Position numbers and translations under genes: made by a program. From Chitinophaga eiseniae (GTDB lineage: Bacteria; Bacteroidota; Bacteroidia; Chitinophagales; Chitinophagaceae): a DNA stretch of 64,000 bases. Location: assembly GCF_900167135.1 (NCBI RefSeq), contig NZ_FUWZ01000001.1, positions 1,054,001-1,118,000 of the forward strand. The letters run 5' to 3'. The notes below the pieces were generated by a model, which was not told the DNA's origin, did no database searches, and saw only the letters and a program-made list of their open reading frames with translations. Below, piece after piece: positions 33,785-41,631 of this stretch; position 1 is the stretch's first letter, and the number at the start of each line of letters is the position of its first letter.

Positions 33785-33933
33785 ATTTAGGGATTTTTTG
33801 ATTTACGGATTTACGGATTTACGGATTTTGCGAATAAAAAGCGAAGATCAAAGCACTATATTTAGTCCGCTTTGGTCTTCGCTTTTAGCTATATACGAAA
33901 TCAGGAAATCCGTAAATCAAAAAATCCCTAAAT
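33785..33933. repeat. Long AT-rich inverted repeat at a convergent gene junction (copy 2)
   Basis: Arms 33785-33812 and 33906-33933 are a perfect 28-base inverted repeat with core GGATTTTTTGATTTACGG. The left arm runs into two more copies of the octamer ATTTACGG. The loop contains a nested hairpin (AAAAGCGAAGA near 33837 with TCTTCGCTTTT near 33874). Arm core and the loop words TGGTCTTCG relate it to the element at 26773-26882. The right arm contains the stop codon of the minus-strand gene. Confidence 0.88.
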
Positions 33934-35019
33934 TGTTAACCGGATATCATCGAGGTCGTCCATACGGGCAATGATGCCCCAGCCGTAGAAGTCATTGGCA
34001 ACCCCGATGACCAATTCATTGGCGCCCGCTTTGAGCGGCAGGTAAAAAGATGTATTGTCGAGGGTGCAGCGGCCGGCGGGTACTTTGGCCAGCGGCGTGC
34101 CGTAGATATTTTTATCGAGGTAGACCGGCTGACCGTTGATGTATACCCATACGTCGTCGCTGAAGCCGAGGTGTATTTTTTTCATGCCGGCAGCCTGGGC
34201 GCGGATCGTTGTTTTCAGCCACACGATGCGGCGGGTGTGGCTCATGCCGAATTGCCGGGTGAGGTTGATCAGCCCCCGGCGCTCTGCGGCAATGGAATCC
34301 CAACGGACCTCTTTGGGAAAGCCGCGGAGCATATTCAGCTCCTGCGGCAGGCTGTCGGGTTGGCTGACGAGCCATTTGCGGAGGTAACGGGGATCATTAA
34401 ACGTAGGATCGTTTCCCGGCACGGGAGAGAGTCCTTCTGTTGCACCGGGTTTGATCACCAGGTTGGCGATGTAGGCCTGTCCGTCGAAAGCGATGGCGCC
34501 GCGGTTGGTATTGCCTTCGAGGTAGGGGACCTGTAATACCGGCTGATGATTGACATAAGCTCTCATCTGTCTTCCCGAGATGACCAGTTTCACATGATTC
34601 CACCTGCCCTTGTCGAAAGGAGCGTTGCCCTGGAAATGATACAGCATATCCCAGAGGTTCACCCCGTCAATATAAGGCACGTACTGTACACCTTGCGGCG
34701 CATAGGGTTTGCCGGCGAACGGCGTCCGGAAATAGAAGCATTCTTTTTCCCTGGCATCGGCCCTTCTGAAGTAGAAGGCGGTGAAATCGTTGCCGAATGG
34801 CTCAATATCATATTCTATGGTACCATCTGTGAAGTCGGGGCCTTTCAGCAGTGCGTGACTGTCGGGGTCTGTCAGTTGCATCGCCGGCACATCGCGGTGG
34901 GTCAGGAACCGCACTTTGTCAGGTGCAAATTCCCATTTGCCGGCTTTTAAAGGTATTTGTTGCGCCATTGCCTGCATGTTTATAAACAGCAGTGCCATCC
35001 AGGTGATTTTTCTTGTCAT
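33928..35019 (-). CDS. Secreted LamG/DUF1080-like protein with C-terminal carbohydrate-binding-like domain
   Basis: A 363-residue protein with a signal peptide (ending AMAQQ). Residues about 25-190 form a concanavalin-like sandwich (FTDGTIEYDIEPFGNDFTAF, GRWNHVKLVISGRQMRAYV), as in 3-keto-disaccharide-hydrolase (DUF1080) or LamG domains. Residues about 260-355 resemble the jelly-roll domain of GH2 enzymes (FSDDVWVYINGQPVY). No catalytic residues are recognisable. It faces a divergent gene whose product also ends in a LamG-like domain, so the two may see the same glycan. Confidence 0.7.
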   Translation of the reverse strand: MTRKITWMALLFINMQAMAQQIPLKAGKWEFAPDKVRFLTHRDVPAMQLTDPDSHALLKGPDFTDGTIEYDIEPFGNDFTAFYFRRADAREKECFYFRTPFAGKPYAPQGVQYVPYIDGVNLWDMLYHFQGNAPFDKGRWNHVKLVISGRQMRAYVNHQPVLQVPYLEGNTNRGAIAFDGQAYIANLVIKPGATEGLSPVPGNDPTFNDPRYLRKWLVSQPDSLPQELNMLRGFPKEVRWDSIAAERRGLINLTRQFGMSHTRRIVWLKTTIRAQAAGMKKIHLGFSDDVWVYINGQPVYLDKNIYGTPLAKVPAGRCTLDNTSFYLPLKAGANELVIGVANDFYGWGIIARMDDLDDIRLTI

Positions 35020-35144
35020 GAGCTGTCGGTTTTAGGATTTGAAATTCACATGCGGCAAAAGTGAATAATGAGTAACTTAAAGGCGATTCAAAGCGTCAAC
35101 AAGTTCGTTCAAGTGTGTGCAAGTTTCTAAGTTATTGTTTGTAA

Positions 35145-36497
35145 ATGGAAAACAATATTGATAATTACTATATACGTTTGTGCCTGCAACAGGTGGAAAC
35201 AAAGTTGAAACGGGGAGGTTCATCTGAATGGACCACGTACGACTTTGACAGGCTAAGTGTGGAAATACAGGAAGTAACGGGTGTATCGCTGAGCGTTACC
35301 ACGCTGAAGCGGTTATGGGGAAAGCTTTCTTATCAGCATATGCCAGCCATGACTACGCTGAACACGATCGCCCGTTTTGCAGGGTATGAAGACTGGCGGG
35401 ATTTTAAGCAACGGTCATCCGTCAGTGGCCAGCCGGCGTTATCTCCTCTTCCGGAAGAAGAACTGTTTCCCGGGAATCATCTCTCTACAGAAAATTCACC
35501 AACGGCTGGTCATCTCCCGGAAGAAAAGGCAAAGGGGGATCATCTGACCTTACAAGATAAAAAACGCAAGTGGTATGTGTTGTTCGCGGTACAACTACTG
35601 GTCATAGCTGGCGCGCTGTTTTTATGGGGCCGGCAGCCGGCCCGAAAGGTGAACGCAGCGGCCTATCAATTCAGCAGTAATAAAATGGTCAGCGAGGGCG
35701 TGCCCAATTCCGTGATCTTTCACTATGATGCATCTGCCGCCGGCGATGATACTGTATTTATCGCACAGACATGGGATGTAAGCCGTAAAGTGGCCGTGCC
35801 GAAGGACAAACACCAGTATTCCGCGATCTATTACGTTCCCGGTTACTTTAAAGCCAAGCTGATGGCAGGCGCGCAGATCGTGAAAACGCATGACCTGCTC
35901 ATTACTTCCGGAGGCTGGGTAGCGTTGTCAGAAGGTGATGCGCCGGTGCCGGTATACTTTAAAAAAGATGCCTTTCAAAAGGATAGCATCTTGTCGGTGG
36001 ACGTGCCGCTGCTGCAGCAAAACTTTCTCTACGACCGCCCAACACCGGCTAAGATCCGTTTTGTGAACGTGCGGGAGATGGACTCGCTGCAAAACGATCA
36101 TTTTGTTTTTGAAACGATGGTCAGCAACCCGAAGAACGATAAAAGCGCCGCATGTCAACGGGTGGAGGTGCTGTTATTATGCAAGGACGATGTGATCATG
36201 GTGCCGTTATGCCCCAAAGGTTGCGTGGGCGATCTGCAGCTGTATGGCAGAGGTAGCGGGGTTTCAAGTAAAGATGCAGATCTTTCCGGCTTCGGCTGCG
36301 ATCTTGACAACTGGGTGCCGCTGCGGGTGGAAGGGAATGGCCGGCAGCTACAGTTTTGGGTAAACGGAAAACTCGCTTACGAACTGGACTGTCCCAATGC
36401 GCCGGCAGGAATCATAGGCCTGCAATACCGTTTCTTTGGCCCCGGCGCCATAAAAAACACCCGGTTCATACAGGACGATAAAATTTGGTCATTTTGA
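35145..36497 (+). CDS. Single-pass membrane protein: cytoplasmic HTH-like domain plus external LamG-like domain
   Basis: A 450-residue protein. Residues 1-90 form a helical domain found at the front of many Bacteroidota one-component proteins (DFDRLSVEIQEVTGVSLSV, TLKRLWGKLSY, LNTIARFAGYEDWRDF), likely to bind DNA. A linker rich in Pro and Glu follows to about 140; one membrane helix spans 146-164 (YVLFAVQLLVIAGALFLWG). The outer part has an all-beta region and a LamG-like end (VPLRVEGNGRQLQFWVNGKL) with several cysteines (CKDD, CPKGCVG). It could couple sensing of an extracellular ligand to transcription. Function is inference; family unnamed. Confidence 0.7.
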   Translation: MENNIDNYYIRLCLQQVETKLKRGGSSEWTTYDFDRLSVEIQEVTGVSLSVTTLKRLWGKLSYQHMPAMTTLNTIARFAGYEDWRDFKQRSSVSGQPALSPLPEEELFPGNHLSTENSPTAGHLPEEKAKGDHLTLQDKKRKWYVLFAVQLLVIAGALFLWGRQPARKVNAAAYQFSSNKMVSEGVPNSVIFHYDASAAGDDTVFIAQTWDVSRKVAVPKDKHQYSAIYYVPGYFKAKLMAGAQIVKTHDLLITSGGWVALSEGDAPVPVYFKKDAFQKDSILSVDVPLLQQNFLYDRPTPAKIRFVNVREMDSLQNDHFVFETMVSNPKNDKSAACQRVEVLLLCKDDVIMVPLCPKGCVGDLQLYGRGSGVSSKDADLSGFGCDLDNWVPLRVEGNGRQLQFWVNGKLAYELDCPNAPAGIIGLQYRFFGPGAIKNTRFIQDDKIWSF

Positions 36498-36498
36498 T

Positions 36499-36577
36499 AT
36501 TTTGGTATTTGGATATTTATCGATTCCTTATGTAATCAGCACACTTAAGTAACCTGTAAATATCCAAATACCAAAAT
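36499..36577. repeat. Long AT-rich inverted repeat at a convergent gene junction (copy 3, different sequence)
   Basis: Arms 36499-36519 and 36557-36577 are perfect complements over 21 bases (core TTTTGGTATTTGGATATTT), with a 37-base loop and weaker pairing outside the core. It fills the space between two convergent stops, like the other two elements, but its sequence is built from GGTATTT/GGATATTT words instead of GATTTACGG. A terminator role for both genes is likely. Confidence 0.82.
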
Positions 36578-36594
36578 AACCAAATATCTAAATA

Positions 36595-37725
36595 TTACTG
36601 GTCGGCCGCTTTTTGCCGGGTGACAATAATATCTGACAGCCGTTTCACCAACCCTTTTATTTCCGGATCGGTGCTGAGTGACATTTTCAGCCATGCGCCA
36701 CCGCCTTCATAGTAAGCGACGGGCAGGTTGGCCCATGCTCCGGCTTTATCAAATTCATTGATATAATCTGTGTACTTCTGGCGATAGCCGGCCTGCGTCA
36801 TCAGGCGGTCGTCGAATTCCATTTCAAGCGCCATCTTATTGGTCTTGGCAAAATTGATGGCGCCGGTGAGGATAGAATAAGGAGACGACAGGTCGAAGAA
36901 ATAATTCGGTTGCTGATAGGCGATATCGAAACCCATTGTTTTCCAGTTGGCGGCTCCTGCGGCGCCATAGTAGGGTATCCAGTAAAAACGCTGTTGTTTG
37001 TTATGCAGGATGTTGGCCACTGCCGGCAGGATCTCCACGGCGCCGGTATTTTGTTCTGCTACCCAGTAAAAGCCGGACAGTTCGATGTGTTTAAAGTTCG
37101 CAGCCTGGAATCTGGCCATGGCTGTTTCTATGAACCAGTTACAGGCAGCCACCCTGTCAGCGCTGTCAGCGAAGTTGAGGTTTTTGCCATTCAGCTCGCC
37201 CCAGTTGCTCAGGCTGCGGATTGGCTCCGGCAGGGTAAGCACCACTTTCCTTTTTCGTACAGGCTTTATATTTAGTTGCGCCAGGCTGTCCAGCACATCG
37301 TCCAGGGCGTGCAGCGCTTTGCCGCTTTCGAAGTTGCGGTCCAACAGCCATTGCCATTCTGTTTTGCCGGCAGGTGTTGGCTCGTATCCTTCTGCATATT
37401 CGTGGCCCATACCATCTGTGAATTCTATGAAAAGAAAACCGTCGAACAGCCACTCTATGCCGCCGGTGGCTGCCGGGCGGTAGATGTAGGGCGTCAGCTG
37501 GTCTTTGGTCCAGGGCAGCCGGTGGCTGCCTCCCTGGTAAATGAGCGCCAGGTCGGAAATATACCACACCGGTGCCGGCTTCGGTTTGGGTTTCGCATTG
37601 ACGGTGGCGGTGTTTTCTTTTTCGTCCGGACCGTTTGCCAGCTGTGCTTTCTGGCAGGAGGTGGTGATGGAAGCCGTAGATACCATAAAGGCGAGGCTTG
37701 TCACGAGTAATGATAGTTTTAACAT
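36595..37725 (-). CDS. DUF4855-like secreted protein, candidate glycan-active enzyme
   Basis: A 376-residue lipoprotein (TTSC near residue 23). After a Pro/Lys linker the body reads as a TIM-barrel-like fold: WYISDLALIYQGG, FDGFLFIEF, KVVLTLPEP, KHIELSGFYWVAEQ, FYWIPYYGAAGA, FDIAYQQPNYF and ALEMEFDDR. This strand-by-strand course with acidic residues at strand ends (ELSGFYW, EMEFDDR) resembles the DUF4855 family and suggests a hydrolase, but catalysis is unproven. It is the last gene of the minus-strand SusCD-type locus, 30 bases after the DUF4998-like gene, and the only candidate enzyme there. Confidence 0.75.
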   Translation of the reverse strand: MLKLSLLVTSLAFMVSTASITTSCQKAQLANGPDEKENTATVNAKPKPKPAPVWYISDLALIYQGGSHRLPWTKDQLTPYIYRPAATGGIEWLFDGFLFIEFTDGMGHEYAEGYEPTPAGKTEWQWLLDRNFESGKALHALDDVLDSLAQLNIKPVRKRKVVLTLPEPIRSLSNWGELNGKNLNFADSADRVAACNWFIETAMARFQAANFKHIELSGFYWVAEQNTGAVEILPAVANILHNKQQRFYWIPYYGAAGAANWKTMGFDIAYQQPNYFFDLSSPYSILTGAINFAKTNKMALEMEFDDRLMTQAGYRQKYTDYINEFDKAGAWANLPVAYYEGGGAWLKMSLSTDPEIKGLVKRLSDIIVTRQKAADQ

Positions 37726-37755
37726 GATAATACCGTTTTAAAACGTGAACGATGG

Positions 37756-38433
37756 TTATTGAGGTGTCCGGGTGACAGCGGTTGTATAGAACGTGTCTAT
37801 GCAAAGCGTATCCGGACGGAATAAGGTGCGGTAACTGAAACTGCTGCCGGGCTTGTAGTCCGTCAGCGTAGTGCTGGTGGCGGCACGCGGCGCTTTCACC
37901 TGGATGGTGGCGCCCGCGTTGCTGGTGTAGGTCACTTCCATACCGGTGACGGTTTCTTCTGCCAGTCCCCAGCTGAGAACAACGTTGCCATCGGAGATGA
38001 CAGCATCGGTGAGCGCGCGGTTCAGCAGGCTGTTTTTGTAGATGCTGCCATAGGACCGGCCGGTGATATAAGCAGGTACTGAGCGGGAGCCGTTGTTATT
38101 CCACGTATATACTTCAAAGCTGTAAGTGCCTTCGGGCATGTTGCTGAAGAGGTGGTACATGGAATCCACGCCCTGACTTCTTTTGACAGGCATGACCACA
38201 GAATCCTTTTTACTGTTATAGTAGATCGTGACGCCCGTGATTTTGGGATCGGAGATCAGCAGCCAGGTGAGCTCCAGGCGGCCGTCGCCGGGCAATACCT
38301 TCAGGGAGTCCACGCGGCCGGTATAGGCGATTTCCTCCCGGCCTGCGATGTCGAGATAGGCGTCCATTTTAGAGCAACTGACAAAGATCATCATCCCCAT
38401 GAACAGATATAATAACAGCGATTTATTTTTCAT
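37756..38433 (-). CDS. DUF4998-like surface lipoprotein
   Basis: A 225-residue lipoprotein (FVSC, Cys near residue 20) made of two fibronectin-like beta domains: GDGRLELTWLLISDPKITGV and GNVVLSWGLAEETVTGMEV. This is the pattern of the DUF4998 family, which accompanies SusCD pairs as an accessory glycan-binding or scaffold lipoprotein. It starts 18 bases after the stop of the DUF5000-like gene, so it belongs to the same operon. It is unlikely to be an enzyme. Confidence 0.75.
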   Translation of the reverse strand: MKNKSLLLYLFMGMMIFVSCSKMDAYLDIAGREEIAYTGRVDSLKVLPGDGRLELTWLLISDPKITGVTIYYNSKKDSVVMPVKRSQGVDSMYHLFSNMPEGTYSFEVYTWNNNGSRSVPAYITGRSYGSIYKNSLLNRALTDAVISDGNVVLSWGLAEETVTGMEVTYTSNAGATIQVKAPRAATSTTLTDYKPGSSFSYRTLFRPDTLCIDTFYTTAVTRTPQ

Positions 38434-38451
38434 GTCGTATATGTTTGATCG

Positions 38452-39657
38452 TTATTGGGTATCTCCCCAGAAAGTGATTTCGGAAAAAGACATGTTACCG
38501 TTGCCCATCCAGTTTTCCAGGCATTTGATACGGATATACCGGAAGGCTGGCAGCCCGTCGGGGAAGTTGGCCATATCACCACGCAGCCATACTTCCGCAT
38601 CTGCGTCGTTGTATTGTTCGCCCTGCAGGCCGGAAGGTTTCTCCTGTTCGTAGTACAATATTTTGGTCCAGTTGTCCCAGCTGCCGTCGGCAGATGGATT
38701 ATTGCTGCCCCACAGTTCGTACTTGCGCAGGCCTTTGTTAATGAAACGATAGTAGTGATTAAGACGGAAGCGGCTGATATGTGCGGTCTGTCCCAGGTCG
38801 ATGGTGACATGAATGGGCCTGCCATCAGTAGGACCGTTGGTAGAGAGGTTGAGCCAGTTGTTGCCGTTACCGTCATACGGACTGTTGAAAGTGGAGGAAT
38901 ACCGGCCGTCCCAGATGAACGGATAGGCGATGTTCCATTCGGTGGTATACACCGGGCCGTCGCCGGGGAATTTGATCTCCCTGAATTTTGCTTTGTCCAG
39001 CATTTTTTCAAACAGCGGTGTAAGCTCCTGGAAAACGGTATCGGAGGTGTTGCCCCATTTATCGCGGATGAACACGCCGAAGCGGGCTTTGACGGCCGGC
39101 AGGCCACGGAAGGTATGATTGCCCTCTTTGGCGGCACTGAAATAGGTATCCAGCAGCGTGAGCGTTTTCTGTACGGAGTCGGGGCCGCAGAAACCTATTT
39201 CCAGTTCTGAACCGGTGGGGTTTTTGAATTTCAGGTTTACGCCGCCGAAATCGGCTACCATGACAAATGATTTGAACACGTCGGTAAAAGGTGGTTCCAA
39301 CGGATGGATAGTAAAAGATACCGGAGTGGAACGTACTTCGCTTTTGTTGACAGAATAGAGTTTTACTTCATAGCGGGAAGTATCGCCCAACCCTTCTATC
39401 TGCAGGGTGTTGGTATAATAAGAGGCTTTGAACTGCCGTACTACGCCTTGTTTGGTGGTCACTTCCGCCAGCACGTACAGGAGGTTGCTGCTGGAAGGCA
39501 GCACATACGTGAGTTTGGAGCCACCGGGGATCGGCTGTTCTGTGATCTTTGTTACATTTTCAGGGGGCGTGGCATCGTCTTGTTTAGGTTTCATTATTTC
39601 GTCTTTGCAGGCAAAGAGCTCGCAGGCAACGAAGAGCAGAAGAATATATCGTTTCAT
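38452..39657 (-). CDS. DUF4959/DUF5000-type lipoprotein with C-terminal discoidin-like domain
   Basis: A 401-residue lipoprotein when started at ATG 39657 (MKRYILLLFVACELFAC). Three beta domains follow: an N-terminal DUF4959-like part (YVLPSSSNLLYVLAEVTT), a DUF5126-like middle (FVMVADFGGVNLKFKNPTG) and a discoidin/F5-8C-like end in about residues 240-401 (IDLGQTAHISRFRLNHYY, YELWGSNNPSADGSWDNW, RYIRIKCLENW). These proteins sit at the cell surface with SusD and help hold glycan. It follows susD by 32 bases. Confidence 0.8.
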   Translation of the reverse strand: MKRYILLLFVACELFACKDEIMKPKQDDATPPENVTKITEQPIPGGSKLTYVLPSSSNLLYVLAEVTTKQGVVRQFKASYYTNTLQIEGLGDTSRYEVKLYSVNKSEVRSTPVSFTIHPLEPPFTDVFKSFVMVADFGGVNLKFKNPTGSELEIGFCGPDSVQKTLTLLDTYFSAAKEGNHTFRGLPAVKARFGVFIRDKWGNTSDTVFQELTPLFEKMLDKAKFREIKFPGDGPVYTTEWNIAYPFIWDGRYSSTFNSPYDGNGNNWLNLSTNGPTDGRPIHVTIDLGQTAHISRFRLNHYYRFINKGLRKYELWGSNNPSADGSWDNWTKILYYEQEKPSGLQGEQYNDADAEVWLRGDMANFPDGLPAFRYIRIKCLENWMGNGNMSFSEITFWGDTQ

Positions 39658-39688
39658 AAATAACATGAATTGATGTTAAAGGAAAGGG

Positions 39689-41614
39689 TTACCAGCCGGG
39701 GTTCTGTACGAGGTTGGTGTTAACGGTAAGGTCGTATTCACGCAGTGGCCAGAGGTAGTCGCGCGGCGCCACGAATGTTTGCTGGAACAGAGTCCGCGGG
39801 CGGTAATATTCGCTGGCTACGCGCTGGTTCACATCCCATCCCAGTACCGGTTTATTTTGGTAGACCACTGCTTTTTTCCATCGTCTCAGGTCCCAGTTGC
39901 GGGAGCCCTCGAAGCACATTTCTATCATTCTTTCCTGGTGGATGATTTCCCGCAGTCCTTCTTTGGTAGAGAATTTACCGGGGCTGGTGGAGTAGTTGCT
40001 CCAGGAGTTGACCACGCCGTCGAGGCCGGCACGTTTACGGATTTTGTCCAGCCAGGTAATGGCGTCGTTGCCTTTGCCGGTTTCGTTCAGTGTTTCTGCG
40101 TAGAGCAGGTACAGATCGGCGAGGCGCATCTCCGGCCAGGGATAGCTTTCCGTGGTGTAACTGTTGTTGGTCTGGGTAAATTTCCAGTTCACCAGTTTCT
40201 TGGGCCAGTAGCCTGTTTCGGAGTAGAACTGGTCGGACACTTTGCCCTGTGGCTGTCCGAACTTGGCTTTGATGGTCCATGCGTTTTCGTCGGTGGCATT
40301 GCTTTGCATGAACCAGCGGCCGCCATCAAAGCCCAGGCAGGCATAGAAGCGGTTTTCCCGGTCGAAATTGAGCCTGGCGGTTGTATACCCTTCCTGTATG
40401 TCCAGTCGTTCTTCGTAGGTGCCTACCCGTTGCTCGTAGCGCCGGCCATAGTCCCACGTTTTATCTTCATTGATCGGTACGCCGTGTTTGCTGTAGAAGG
40501 TCTCCGCCATTTTGATGGTGGGCGCCATGTAGGAATTGAGATAGGTGGGATTGGGGAAGGAAGGGTCTATCCTGTCTACCATGGAATAGGTTTGCAGCAC
40601 ATTGTCTACGCGGCCGGAGAGCGCCCAGATGGTTTCCGTGTTCCAGCGTTCGGTGATGCTGCCGCGGATGCTCATCTGTATGGCGGTAGAAGGAGCCAGC
40701 TTCACGAAAGGATCGGTGAATTCGTACAGGCGGATACCTGCGCCGGCGCAGGTTTGTATGGCTGCTTCGCAGGCGGCGGCGGCTTTTTCCCATTTGGCTG
40801 CGTCGTAGTTAGGATTAAAGAGCAGCTGTCCGTCCCTGTCTTTGAACGAGGAGTAGTCGGGGTTGCCGTTGAACAACGGGCTGGCAGCCATAACGAGCAG
40901 TTTGGCTTTGAGCATCTGTGCGGCGGGTTTGGTAACGCGCCCCAGCTCTGTACCGCGATTGGTAATTTCCACCGGCAGCTCGGCGGCGGCTTCGTCCAGC
41001 AGCCGGACGATATACTCCACTACTTTATCCACCGGGTCCCGTTTTACTTTTACTTGTTCCGGCGTGGCGGAAACAGGCAGGCTTTTATCGGTGATGGGGA
41101 TGGGGCCGTACATGCGTAACAGGTAGAAGTGATAATATGCTTTAAGGAATTTCACTTCTGCGATCCAGCGTTTCTGCATATCGGGACTGAGGTAGGCGAT
41201 GTGGCGGTAGGATTCGCCTTCGAACATGTTTTCGAGAAAGATGTTACAGTCGCGGATGGCTTTGAAGTATGGTTTGGCATGGTTGCTGCCGTTCCAGAAA
41301 TCCACCCACGGGTTGACGACGTTCTGTTCGCCGCGGGCGATCTTCCAGGGCGATTGGTAGAAGTAGTTGTTCTCGTAGTAAGTCCACATATCGTCTGCGC
41401 CAAAGAACAGGATGTTGGATACCGGGCCTGCATCGGGGAGGTAGCCGAAGCAGGTGTACAGGTATTTTTCCGCTTCTGTTTTATTGGAAAACGCGTTGGC
41501 GAGGGTGACTACGTTGTCCGGAACGATATCCAGGAAAGGTTTTTTACAGGCGCTGGTGAGCAGGCCTGCGGCGAGGATTGTTCCGTATATGCTGTGTAGA
41601 AAATTTTTTTTCAT
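39689..41614 (-). CDS. SusD/RagB-family surface glycan-binding lipoprotein
   Basis: A 641-residue lipoprotein (LLTSAC, Cys near residue 23). Tetratricopeptide-like helices and the conserved end (WPEMRLADLYLLYAETLNETG, LDKIRKRAGL, ERMIEMCFEGSRNWDLRRW) are those of the SusD/RagB family, which lids the SusC channel and captures oligosaccharide. I start it at ATG 41614, where the lipoprotein signal begins; an ATG at 41632 overlaps the SusC stop as TAATG and may also be used. Its partner SusC is directly upstream. Many aromatic residues could line the binding site. Confidence 0.95.
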   Translation of the reverse strand: MKKNFLHSIYGTILAAGLLTSACKKPFLDIVPDNVVTLANAFSNKTEAEKYLYTCFGYLPDAGPVSNILFFGADDMWTYYENNYFYQSPWKIARGEQNVVNPWVDFWNGSNHAKPYFKAIRDCNIFLENMFEGESYRHIAYLSPDMQKRWIAEVKFLKAYYHFYLLRMYGPIPITDKSLPVSATPEQVKVKRDPVDKVVEYIVRLLDEAAAELPVEITNRGTELGRVTKPAAQMLKAKLLVMAASPLFNGNPDYSSFKDRDGQLLFNPNYDAAKWEKAAAACEAAIQTCAGAGIRLYEFTDPFVKLAPSTAIQMSIRGSITERWNTETIWALSGRVDNVLQTYSMVDRIDPSFPNPTYLNSYMAPTIKMAETFYSKHGVPINEDKTWDYGRRYEQRVGTYEERLDIQEGYTTARLNFDRENRFYACLGFDGGRWFMQSNATDENAWTIKAKFGQPQGKVSDQFYSETGYWPKKLVNWKFTQTNNSYTTESYPWPEMRLADLYLLYAETLNETGKGNDAITWLDKIRKRAGLDGVVNSWSNYSTSPGKFSTKEGLREIIHQERMIEMCFEGSRNWDLRRWKKAVVYQNKPVLGWDVNQRVASEYYRPRTLFQQTFVAPRDYLWPLREYDLTVNTNLVQNPGW

Positions 41615-41631
41615 GTGACAAGTGTTTAGCA

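Noticed and set aside
33796..33831. Tandem ATTTACGG octamers as a possible microsatellite or mini-array
   Set aside because: Only three units occur and they are the extension of the left arm of the long inverted repeat, so they are better described as part of that element.
39779..41119. A 446-codon open frame on the plus strand
   Set aside because: It is the antisense shadow of the SusD gene; the GC-rich codon use of SusD leaves the opposite frame open.
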